From: Neolecta irregularis DAH-3
Taxonomy: Eukaryota > Ascomycota > Neolectomycetes > Neolectales > Neolectaceae
Assembly (NCBI GenBank): GCA_001929475.1
Contig: LXFE01000156.1
Location: forward strand, 1-23,315
Length of the DNA: 23,315 nucleotides
Reading direction: 5' to 3'
Each line of letters opens with the position of its first letter. Within the stretch, counting starts at the first letter, position 1. Position numbers and translations under genes: made by a program. The notes under the pieces are model-generated. The model was not told the origin of the DNA, made no database searches, and was given only the letters and a program-made list of their open reading frames with translations. This document shows, piece after piece, positions 1 through 8,426 of the stretch.

Positions 1-1185
1 GGCCCATTGCCAACACTGGCCGGGAGCTAGTCTTTTGCAGCAGCGAAAATACAACCTTTTATTCTCTCTTTACCTTATCATCCCCTATCACTCAATCTTC
101 AACACACCCTCCCTCTTCTCTCTCTACCTCATATCACTCAAACTATCACCGTTTTTCCAAAACAAAGTTATCTAAATATTCCCTGAACCTCCCTCCCTGA
201 CTTGCAACCTTCCTGTTACATGTTCCGAGATGCATTTGGCACGTCAAGTGTCATTCTGCAAGCATACATCTCTTATTAGTTTGTCACATGCCTGCGCAAA
301 CAAGTATACTTTTAAATAAAAGCAAATCTTGAGCAAGTTGGAAGGACAAGGACCAAAGGTATATCTTGAATACAATATAAATAGGAAAGAAGATCAATCC
401 GGTCAACGATGGAGATATCTGAAGGTGCGAGAACAAGAGTAATTCCGAATAAAAGTAAATCCAGCGCCGAGTGAAATGCCAAGGACCGAAAATAATCTCA
501 TAAACGAGGTAAGCCAATAATCTCAAACAATCCTTTAAAGTGCGCGTAAATTAGGCCCAAGGTATATAAATAGCAAACAAGACAACCCGGTCAATCGATA
601 TAAATAATGGGAGAATCAACAATATAGAATCTGCCAATAGATAGAAATTGATAAAACAAGTTTCATACAAATCACAAATTCAATTACTCGGCAACATCCT
701 CGACGGTTAAACTACAAACTTGATAAACAAGTGTTATACAAATCACAAACCCAATAAATCGGCAACATCCTCAACGGATAAACTTCAACATGATAAAACA
801 AGTTTCAAACAAATCACAAACTCGATTATACTCGAATCACTCGGTCGACACATCAAAAAATAACTTGATAAAGCAAGTCTCGTAATAGTAATCAAGTCAA
901 AAGACCTGCTTTGAATGATATATACAAAAAGACCAAGAACTAGTGAAAAAAGAAGGAAAAGCATATCTAGGATATACGAAAAGCTCGGTCAAGAACGGAA
1001 AAAGGGGTATAAATGAATACACCGAGACTCGTTTAAGAGGACGAAACAATAAGATGACGGTGGCGGGAGTAATACAAAAATAAAAGAAGGGTATCGATAG
1101 CCAAATAAAAAAATATTTCCGGACCGGAAATAAGATATGAATCGAAAAAGAAGATGGTCGGGCTGTGGATTGCAGGATGGAGGAT
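1..1185. other. AT-rich non-coding region
   Basis: I see no convincing gene here on either strand. The only long open stretches have low-complexity or aromatic-rich translations that resemble no family. The left part has pyrimidine-rich runs around 60-190. From about 300 the sequence is built of degenerate repeats. A segment near 352-414 (accaaaggtatat ... ccggtcaacgat) recurs imperfectly near 553-606 (cccaaggtatataa ... ccggtcaatcgat), and a clearer ~72-bp tandem array lies at 648-897. It lies downstream of the minus-strand SUN gene, so its right edge should hold that gene's 3' UTR. Confidence 0.6.
648..897. repeat. Degenerate ~72-bp tandem repeat, about 3.5 copies
   Basis: Four units begin with a variant of TTGATAAAACAAGT at 648, 720, 790 and 865, giving periods of 72, 70 and 75 bp. 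The first three units share a TACAAATCACAAA-like block, and the first two also share CGGCAACATCCTC-ACGG. The last unit is truncated and diverged. The copies differ by many substitutions, so the array is old. No coding frame runs through it. Confidence 0.8.
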
Positions 1186-2377
1186 TTAGTTGGATAGAAC
1201 GATGTGGGCTTTACCAGCTGTAAGACTGGCAGTACAACCGCTATTTCCATTTGTATTCCCACCGAACTGGCCGTTTGAAATAGAGCATGCACCATTGACG
1301 GTAGATCCGGGTGCAGCCACTATTTGTGCATTGAAATTTATTTTTGAAGAGGTTAGTGGATTAGCAATCAGCGAGACGTATGTGATTCCGTCTGAAGTGC
1401 CTGCGCCTACATTCAACGGGGCCCAATTTCCTAGATTCTGAGAAGAGGAGCCCCAGACACAGCCTTCAGTGATGGCGATGCCGGCAGAGTTCACATAGTA
1501 TTGTGTTGAAGTGGGTTTGCCGTTCCACTTGAAGTAGCTGCTTTGGTCTGGGACAGAGAGCGGTTGAGTTTCGCCAGGGGCGATGCTTACTGGACGGACC
1601 ATGTTTTCTGTGCCGGGGTAGTCTGTGGCGCAGAAGACGACCTGTTGGGAGAGGTTGTTTACAACGTAGACGGTATCCGTGCCCCATTCGCAGAGGTAGG
1701 GGGACCTGTCAGGGGAGGTGAGGGTGAGAACCCCGTTTTTGCAGAGCAGGCCGCCGACGGAGGCGCCGTTTGCAGGCTGCGATGCCGGCCATTGTGTTTT
1801 GAGCATTCCGGCCTGGCAAGCATAGGAGCAGTAGACGCCTTCCGAACAGGCGGAGGCTGGGGAGTGAGCGGGGCAGGACAGGGAGAGGGGAGATACGGTT
1901 GAGGCCGCCCGGGTTCTGGAGGCCGGCCCAGCCGCCGAGATTGAGCCAGGCGAGGTTGAGGACGCCGGGCTGGTCGCCGGGAAAGGACGAGCAGGGGATG
2001 GAGTTGTCGGGGAAGGGTGTGGCGGGCGGGGCGAAGAGGCCGAGGAGGGCCTGGGCGAGGGCACTGACGACGGGGTCTGAGGAGCCGACGGGGGAGGTGG
2101 CGGCGGAGGATGGATGGGGCGTGTGGGCGGCCGGCGGGGTGGTGCCGGAGGCCTGAGGGGCGGCGCGGGAGGAATAAACAGCGGACGAGGACAAAGCAGC
2201 AGCAGCAGCCTCAGGAGCGGGTGCCGGGGTGTGCGAGGGCCGCGCAGTCTCGGTGACATAGACGACGACGGTCTCGATTTTGACGCCGTCGTGGTTGCGC
2301 GGGTGCAGGTGATGGCGGTGCCGGGCGAGCGGCGAGGCGGAGGCGGCGAGAGCAAGAGCGAGCAAGGAGAGCAGCAT
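1186..2377 (-). CDS. SUN-family (GH132) secreted cell-wall protein
   Basis: Two exons on the minus strand, 2377-1897 and 1856-1186, split by a 40-nt intron (1896-1857; GTATCT ... CCCCAG, with GCTCAC before the acceptor). They encode 383 residues. The protein opens with a signal peptide ([15 protein letters not shown]), then a basic His-rich stretch ([14 protein letters not shown]) and VVVYVTETA, the usual N-terminal layout of Uth1/Sim1/Sun4-type proteins. A low-complexity Ala/Ser/Pro linker follows. The SUN domain covers roughly residues 125-383: [26 protein letters not shown], then across the splice [35 protein letters not shown] and [10 protein letters not shown]. Known members are secreted or wall-bound and act in wall remodelling and septation. 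The intron is supported because it restores the conserved cysteine block in frame. The linker and 5' half are very GC-rich, while the 3' end is closer to the local average. The gene is divergent from the alkyltransferase gene at 2679. Confidence 0.9.
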
Positions 2378-2560
2378 TGAAGGAGTGGGCAGAGCAGGCA
2401 GGCTGAGACTGGGTCTGGGTGAGTGGGAGAGAGCGCGGCAGGGGCGGCAGTGTTTTTTTTGCAGCGGCCAGGAATGCCCCGCCCTTTTCTACCCGCCGCG
2501 GAACGGAGGGGCCTGTGCGTGTCTTGCTGCGGCACGCTGATCTCCATACATAACTCTGGG

Positions 2561-2674
2561 TGTCTGTCTGTCTATCTGTCTATCTCTCTCTCTCTCTAGC
2601 TATCTCTCTGTATCCATCTATCTCTCTGTACCATCGTATGCCCCGTATCCATCATATCCATCGTATCCATCCAT
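2561..2674. repeat. Compound pyrimidine microsatellite (TCTG/TCTA/TC, then CCAT-rich)
   Basis: Runs of TGTC, TATC and TC units pass into repeated ATCCATC/CATATCC units. The stretch fills the shared upstream region between the SUN gene (start 2377) and the alkyltransferase gene (start 2679). Its purine/pyrimidine strand bias could affect promoter structure. That is inference. Confidence 0.75.
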
Positions 2675-2678
2675 CTAC

Positions 2679-3171
2679 ATGTCCCGCTCCCCCTATTTCC
2701 ACCCCTCCCCCGATCAATCCATCTCCTCCTATTGCAATACTGTCCTCCTTCTCTGCTGCCAGATCCCGCCCGGCCACGTCGCCTCCTACAAGGCCATCGC
2801 CCTCGCCCTCCATTCCTCTCCCCGCGCTGGTCTGCCCTTTCTCTCCCCCCTGACCTTGCAGTAGGAAACGCTCTCAAGCACAACCCCTTCTCCCCAACTG
2901 TCCCCTGCCACAGAGTAATCGCCACAGACGGCTACATCGGCGGTACCCCGCCCTTTAATTCCTTCAATTAATTCGCTCAGGCTTCAAGGGCGGATGGGGC
3001 ATCCACTCCCACTCCTGCAAATCAAAACTCCTTCTCCTCGAAAATGAAAACGTCCATTTCGACAACAAAGGTCGCATCATCAATCCTAAATTCTTTACCG
3101 CCTTTGACACTGCTGCTTTGTCCACGCGTGTCCTTCCTGTACACAAAGCGTCGCGCCCCTCCGATAATTAA
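2679..3171 (+). CDS. MGMT/ATL-type DNA alkyltransferase-like protein
   Basis: Three exons: 2679-2829, 2862-2942 and 2981-3171, encoding 140 residues. The introns are 32 nt (GTCTGC ... CCTGACCTTGCAG) and 38 nt (GTACCC ... GCTCAG). Splicing restores the O6-alkylguanine-DNA alkyltransferase core: IPPGHVASYKAIA, SPRAVGNALKHNPF, the active-site motif VPCHRVI (Cys about residue 66), GYIGGFKGG, then KLLLLENENVHFD. In this family the PCHR cysteine accepts the alkyl group from O6-alkylguanine. Members lacking the cysteine are non-enzymatic ATLs, so this one should be catalytic if folded. It has only the C-terminal DNA-binding/catalytic domain and a short N-terminus, like the small fungal members. The usual (T/S)YG of the helix region reads SYK. 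The start at 2679 is the first plausible Met. A further upstream exon cannot be excluded. Confidence 0.8.
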
Positions 3172-3420
3172 CATTATCCTACATACATACATACATTCAA
3201 TGAATTAAAACATTACCATGACTATAAATATATAAATATATAATTTGATCCATGTTTTGTTGATCCTACCTATTGTTATACTGCCATGGTTGGAATCTGA
3301 CCCGTTGGACATGATTCTCTCCACCAGGCAATGTCGCCTTGAATTTTTTATGAATAGATATTCCATATGAAATTAAAATATTAGTCGTGGCTATGAATAC
3401 AATGTAACTCTTTATTATTA
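3172..3420. other. AT-rich intergenic with short (CATA)n run
   Basis: This is the 3' flank of the alkyltransferase gene. It has a short ACATACATACATACAT run at about 3179-3195 and ATAAATATATAAATATAT-like sequence near 3223-3243. I see no gene. Confidence 0.5.
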
Positions 3421-3421
3421 A

Positions 3422-3520
3422 TTATCCGATACGATGGTTGATAGTCTTTATCTGAGGGTTGGATAATCTTTATCACGTTGTTGGAGAAACTTTATCAGAC
3501 AGTTGGTTATATCAGACGAT
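3422..3520. promoter_or_regulatory. Tandem GATA-motif array upstream of NFS1
   Basis: TTATC cores (GATAA on the minus strand) occur at 3422 (TTATCCGAT), 3448 (TTATCTGAG), 3470 (TTATCACG) and 3492 (TTATCAGAC), with TATATCAGACGAT just after and GATAA at 3462. Three tandem units with a GTTGG..-CTTTATC frame run 3436-3456, 3457-3477 and 3478-3500, with a shorter fourth to 3517. Fungal iron-repressing GATA factors (Fep1/SRE/SreA type) bind ATCWGATAA-like sites, and three of these cores match eight of the nine positions or close to it. NFS1, the Fe-S sulfur donor, begins at 3657. Iron control is an inference. Confidence 0.5.
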
Positions 3521-3656
3521 CGCTATTTATAAGTAATAGACTCGCTGTAAAAATAAAGTCAAAACATTACACATTACATAATATGGTGGTGGAGATTATT
3601 CTTCAACTTCATATCTGATTTCTGCCCTCCAATATTCATTCAGTCGCCACCTCGCA

Positions 3657-5292
3657 ATGTTCCCTTGTCGAATGCTCTCCCGCCGTCTCCGTCCTCTAAT
3701 GAGGACAATGGTGACTGTCTCCCGGACAAGTGAAGCAACAGTCCAAATAGGCAAGGGCGTCTCCTTGTCTCCTATAAACGCAGCAATCTCCCAATCTACC
3801 ATTTCTCAATCTGGAAATCGTCCAATATATCTCGATATGCAAGCGACGACACCAACAGATCCCAGAGTCCTCGATGCCATGCTCCCGTTTTATTCAGGTT
3901 TATATGGAAACCCACATTCGCGCACACACGCTTATGGCTGGGAATCTGAAAAAAGTGTGGAAAAGGCCCGAGAACATGTTTCTGCGTTAATCGGCGCCGA
4001 CCCCAAAGAGATTATATTCACATCAGGAGCAACTGAATCAAACAACGCATCAATAAAAGGTGTCGCTCGATTCTATGAATCTAAAAAGAAACATATAATC
4101 ACTACAAACACCGAACACAAATGTGTCCTTGACTCTTGCCGAGTCCTTCAAGACCAAGGTTTCGACGTGACCTTTCTTCCCGTGCAATCCAACGGCCTCG
4201 TTTCACTAAGCGATTTGGAAGCTGCTATTCGTCCAGATACAAGTCTAGTCTCGATAATGACTGTCAACAATGAAATCGGGGTAATTCAACCAATTCAGGA
4301 AATCGGTTCAATCTGTCGAAAACATAAAGTATTCTTTCATACAGACGCTGCCCAAGCCGTAGGGAAAATACCGGTTGACGTGAATAAATTCAACATTGAT
4401 TTAATGAGTATCTCAAGTCATAAGATTTATGGACCAAAAGGTATTGGGGCAGTTTACGTTCGCAGAAGACCTCGAGTTAGAATTGAACCACTTATTAGTG
4501 GCGGCGGTCAAGAACGTGGATTAAGAAGTGGAACATTGGCGCCTGCTCTAGTCGTTGGTTTTGGCGAAGCTTGCAAGATTGCAAAAGAGGAACTCGAGGT
4601 ATTTTCTTTTTCTTCTTTTTTTCTGGCAAAAGAGCTTGATGATGATAATGGGTGCCAACCTTTGTGCTAATAAACCTCTTTTTTCCCGTGTGGACTTTAG
4701 GTTTATCATGCGCTTTTGTGCAGGGGTTCCGAGAGACTTTTCGTTTGCTCTCTTTTACTTTTCACTTTGTTTTATCTACTGACGCAGTAGTATGACCATC
4801 AACATGTTTCCCGATTATCCAAACATCTTTTAGAGGGTCTCACATCAATTCCACACGTCGTTTTAAACGGAGACAAAGACAGCCATTATCCTGGCTGCGT
4901 AAACGTATCATTTGCTTATATCGAAGGAGAATCACTCCTCATGGCTCTCAAGGTATATCTTGTCTTGATCTCCCGTTTGTAACGTATGCAGGATGTAGCG
5001 CTGAGTTCAGGCTCCGCTTGTACATCTGCATCCCTTGAACCTTCCTACGTCCTCAGAGCACTCGGCGCAGACGACGATATGGCTCATTCATCCATCCGTT
5101 TCGGCATTGGTCGTTTCACTACTGAAGCCGAAGTACTTGTCCTCTTTTCTATTCACGAGCTAATCAGTTTAGATTGACCACGTCGTAAATTTGGTAAAGA
5201 GTAAAGTCGACTTTTTAAGAGAATTGTCTCCGCTTTGGGAAATGGTGCAGGAAGGTATAGATCTCAAATCAATTCAGTGGAGTCAGCATTAA
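3657..5292 (+). CDS. NFS1: Mitochondrial cysteine desulfurase (NFS1)
   Basis: Four exons: 3657-4598, 4791-4952, 4992-5132 and 5173-5292, encoding 454 residues. The introns are 192, 39 and 40 nt. The enzyme takes sulfur from cysteine for Fe-S cluster assembly and tRNA thiolation, working with Isd11 and the Isu scaffold in the mitochondrial matrix. The N-terminus ([15 protein letters not shown]) is basic and free of acidic residues, as in a presequence. Visible motifs are [29 protein letters not shown], the cofactor region [20 protein letters not shown], the PLP lysine in [10 protein letters not shown] (about K256), the catalytic loop [14 protein letters not shown] (about C378), and the C-terminal [18 protein letters not shown]. 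Length and order match eukaryotic NFS1 closely. Intron 1 is about five times longer than any other intron here and ends GCAGTAG. Only the second AG keeps the frame (LEYDHQ), because the first would place TAG in frame. Confidence 0.97.
4599..4790 (+). other. Unusually long (192-nt) intron 1 of NFS1
   Basis: It begins GTATTT and ends CTACTGACGCAGTAG, with long T-rich runs and no coding frame. The other introns assembled in this window are 32-44 nt. It contains an internal GCTAAT...TTTAG stretch around 4662-4701 that could be part of a second, nested intron, but that is speculative. An ATGATGA box lies at 4639-4645 without a suitably spaced CTGA partner. Confidence 0.8.
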
Positions 5293-5819
5293 TTGATTCT
5301 TTTCAACTATGTTTTTCTTTGTATAGTCTTGTTTCTGCTTTTTCGGGTGGGTATGAAAAAATGTGTATCGTATTATTCTCGGGATAGCATTTGTGATATC
5401 TTCACGAAAAGATTGACGGAAGGAAAATTCTCGTCTGTATACGACATATCAACATCTCATCTTGAATTGTAATATTAAATATCATTTTATATTCGAGCGA
5501 TAGCCATATTTCTTGTATCGGAAACTAAAGATGGATTGGAATTCATGGTTTAAAGGTGGTTGTGATATGACGTTTTGATAATATGTGTGCACTTAATACA
5601 TACATTCACAAGTCAAGTATCACGAATTACAACAGAACCGCTAACCCTAATCACTTTGTTATATGCAGTTCAAACAGACATAGATGTCGAGTTACCGATA
5701 CATGGTGCTTTGGTGCTCGCTGTTTACGACACTTAGTATGGGAAGGAAGCATGTAAAACGTCATCGACAACCGTGAGTATGTATACATTCAACACCAACT
5801 ATGTACCCATTTTCACTCG
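5293..5819. other. Intergenic, NFS1 3' flank
   Basis: AT-rich sequence with no supported gene. A stop at 5754 in the frame of the next gene, and the lack of any ATG after it, make 5820 the first usable start there. A single CTAACCCTAA at 5641 is not an array. Confidence 0.5.
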
Positions 5820-6680
5820 ATGCCTCGGTCTCGAGGTTCTTCGTCCATCTCATCTGTTTCGATGCCTACATCAGAGTTTAGCTTTGAAGAGATACTTATT
5901 CGTAAAACGGTTTATCGAGAGCTGGCGCTTTGTTGATTTATTTAGGATATCGAGGCTATATCTCAAGCTGACGAACCATCGAGCGATGATGATTCTGTTG
6001 AAATCGGTTCTGTGGAGAAATTACTCGAGTCTTTAAAGATTACTTTGTTGCGTGAAGATGACGAACCGGAATACGTTGATTCTTTTGTGATGGCGACAGA
6101 TACGTCTTTTGCAAACGATTTATCAGTAGAAAATATCTCTCAAATTGATAAAGCATCGATCGGTAGCCTTCGAACATTAATTCAAGTCCTCTACAACGAC
6201 ATTCAGAAATCCAGAAATCGAGAGAAAGAACTTGAAGAGAATCTCAAAGGTACAACAACAGTAATTGAAAAGCTTCAAATCGGAAAAACTAAACTTGCGG
6301 AGAAATGCGTGGATTTAGGGCACCAAGTCTTCCAACTCGAGAGGCTAGTCGCACATTTCAGTAACACACGGGCCGTTATGAAAGGATACCGCAATTTGAT
6401 GATTGGTCAATATGACAACGCGCGGATAATTAAAGCGTTGCAAGATCGAGTCCAGGAGTGGACGGTTGAAGTATACCAATTTCGTGAAGCAAGTGAGGCC
6501 ACCATTCGGTACCTTGAACAAAGATGTCGAAATCTCTCGGTTTATGGCGATGAAATGAAAAAGCGGCTAGACCAAGCGCTTTTGTACGCCTTTAGGACCC
6601 CATTGGAGCAGAGGCAGGGAGCTCATTATCTCGAGGAGAAACCTCGGTTCATCAAAGATTCTGCCGGATCGCTGTTGTAA
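5820..6680 (+). CDS. Coiled-coil protein, unrecognised
   Basis: Two exons, 5820-5909 and 5946-6680, joined across a 36-nt intron (GTTTAT ... TTTAG), encode 274 residues. I do not recognise the family. The N-terminus is Ser-rich (MPRSRGSSSISSVSMPTSEF), followed by an acidic stretch (ADEPSSDDDSVEIGS). From about residue 100 the sequence is helical and heptad-like: SLRTLIQVLYNDIQKSRNRE, then ELEENLKGTTTVIEKLQIGKTKL, and later IIKALQDRVQEWTVEVYQFREAS and YLEQRCRNL. A structural, cytoskeletal or kinetochore/spindle-pole role is conceivable but unsupported. The splice is supported by frame continuity (RKTDIEAISQADEPSS) and by its size, which fits the other introns. Codon use is AT-leaning like its neighbours. 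Confidence 0.75.
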
Positions 6681-7074
6681 GAAACCATTGTGTTGGATGG
6701 ATGGCCCGTATTTGAAGAGCGTTATAGATAAAGTACCTCTCATAGCGATATTGTGTGATACCTATTTGAGAGTCGTAGTTGAAGTAGGTGATTAATTTGT
6801 CTGATTACCGAAGTTGGGCTTATTATTAGGCCAAGAAGCACTTTTTGAAGGTGTTTTTTTCCTGTTTAAAGACCAGCCAATAAACACATTCCAGTATTCC
6901 GAACAAGAAATAGTTTCAGAATTTATCCATGGCTGAGCAAATCATGACGTTACCAGGAACACCGAAAAAAACGCACGTGTAACGAATAAGGCAAAACGCT
7001 TACATAATGTACTCCCATTGCGCCCAGCTTGCATTTCCTGATTTGCGGCCTCTTATTTCGCATTCGCCACAAAA
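6681..7074. other. Intergenic upstream of the DLH-family gene
   Basis: No gene is visible. It contains CCAAT (about 6878) and one CACGTG (6974-6979), about 95 bp before the next start codon. Both are common motifs and the evidence that they act is weak. Confidence 0.4.
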
Positions 7075-7997
7075 ATGTCTAATACCTGTTGCCCGACCAC
7101 AATTCCTCCGGTCGTTGGAAGCAACTACCAGACAAAGGGAACTCATTTGACTGCAGATAACGTAACATACTATTCAGTAGGGAAGAAAAACTCTGAAACG
7201 GCATTAATTTGCTTTTATGACATTTTTGGTCTTCAGATTGTAGGCCACATCTCTCTGCGGATCCAAGCCTGACCTGGACAGCCTACATTACAGGGAGCTG
7301 ACATACTCTCTGCAGCTCTTGGATGTAGGTATGTCAGTCATAGCATGAATTTTATTGATAGGTAGAGTTATCATGCCCGATTTTTTCAAGGGAAATGCTT
7401 GGCCCTTGTCCAACTTTCCTCCTAGCGATCAAGGCGAGTTCAAGAAATGGCTTGAACCTTTTTATTATCCCGGAATCCAAAGTATAATCTCGCAATTCGT
7501 TGACATGGCGAGGAATGACGGTGCCAAGAAGATTGGTAAATTTCTTTTCTTTGAGATAAGCTAATTGGACAGGTGCATACGGATTCTGCTGGGGTGGAAA
7601 GATGGTTGTAAAGACGGGGAAGACGTTTGCTGCTATTGCCCTGTGTCATCCTGCCTTTATCACCGGCGAAGACGCAGCAGGGGTCGAGGTTCCTCTTGCC
7701 CTCTTTCCCAGGTACACAATGACTCTTGGTCGTCCAACTAATTACCAGCGATAATGAAAACAAAGCAGATATGGATTTATTCTGGAGCAAACTTGAATCT
7801 AAATCGTTTTACGATAAATGTGTGCGAAAGGATTACAAGGCTGAAGGAGCACATCATGGATTCATGGCTGCTCGTGCAGACTGGTATATTCAACAGATGG
7901 AGTCACGACTAATATTACTAGGGACAACCCAGAGAACAAAAAGAAGGCTACAGACGCTTACGGTGTTCTGGTTACATTTTTCAAAAATGCGCTTTGA
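7075..7997 (+). CDS. Dienelactone hydrolase family protein (AIM2-like)
   Basis: Six exons: 7075-7239, 7282-7328, 7366-7535, 7573-7711, 7749-7883 and 7922-7997, encoding 243 residues. The introns are 42, 37, 37, 37 and 38 nt. It is an alpha/beta hydrolase with the Cys-Asp-His triad of dienelactone hydrolases. The nucleophile elbow is GFCWGGK (Cys about 133), the histidine is in GAHHGF (about 210) and the acid is probably Asp176 in FPSDNENKAD. Other family landmarks are ICFYDIFGL, PTLQGADILSAALG, RVIMPDFFKGNAWP, and the tail ARADWDNPENKKKATDAYGVLVTFFK. The natural substrate of the fungal AIM2-type members is not well defined. Intron 2 has GTAG at both ends of the removed segment, so 7325-7361 and 7329-7365 give the same mRNA; GTATGT at 7329 is the better donor. 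The gene faces the glutathione peroxidase gene tail to tail. Confidence 0.92.
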
Positions 7998-8426
7998 AAT
8001 AGGATTTTGTATAAAGATTTGAATCGTTATCACCTTTGAACAAAATTCTTAATTTTTACCAAACTGGCCCCAGGCATCACTATTGTCTACTTGGTCATAC
8101 ATGTAAGTTGCTGGAGAAAGAAATGGGGTTCAGTCCGGAGCGTTATGCCGGAAGCAAAGATACAGTGCAATTTGTCTCTGACAGTACTGGTCGCCTCAGA
8201 GCTGAATCCATCTAATTTGATTGACATGGAGCCTTGCTATGAACAATGGCGTTAAAAAAGGAGTCTGGAAATCTTCCAGCATGTGACGAAGATGATGCAA
8301 GTCAACAAATATATGAGCAATTCATTTTGGAGATTCCATTTCATTCCATCTTTGGATACGTAATTATTCTTGGAAAACTGCGTGTCACTCTATATAACTG
8401 AATTCGACCTCTTACCCAATTATGTT
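7998..8426. other. Convergent intergenic region with an orphan open frame
   Basis: It lies between the stops of the DLH-family gene (+) and the glutathione peroxidase gene (-). It should contain both 3' UTRs. A plus-strand frame is open from about 8012 to TAA at 8213-8215. Its last 36 codons (8105-8212) read KLLEKEMGFSPERYAGSKDT and on to GRLRAESI, which looks like ordinary protein, but it has no clear start or splice partner. I do not annotate it as a gene. Confidence 0.4.

Noticed and set aside
1186-1856. Frameshifted or broken SUN gene
   Set aside because: The apparent frame change is removed by a canonical 40-nt intron that restores the conserved cysteine motif.
2561-2853. Low-complexity plus-strand frame over the microsatellite
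   Set aside because: The Ser/Leu/Tyr/Pro repeats only reflect TCTG/TCTA/CCAT repeats, and the real gene there uses another frame.
4639-4782. C/D-box snoRNA in NFS1 intron 1 (ATGATGA at 4639, CTGA at 4779)
   Set aside because: The boxes are ~135 nt apart, no internal C'/D' pair or terminal stem is visible, and the CTGA is better explained as the branch site.
5641-5650. Telomere-like CTAACCCTAA
   Set aside because: Only one and a half units, not a tandem array.
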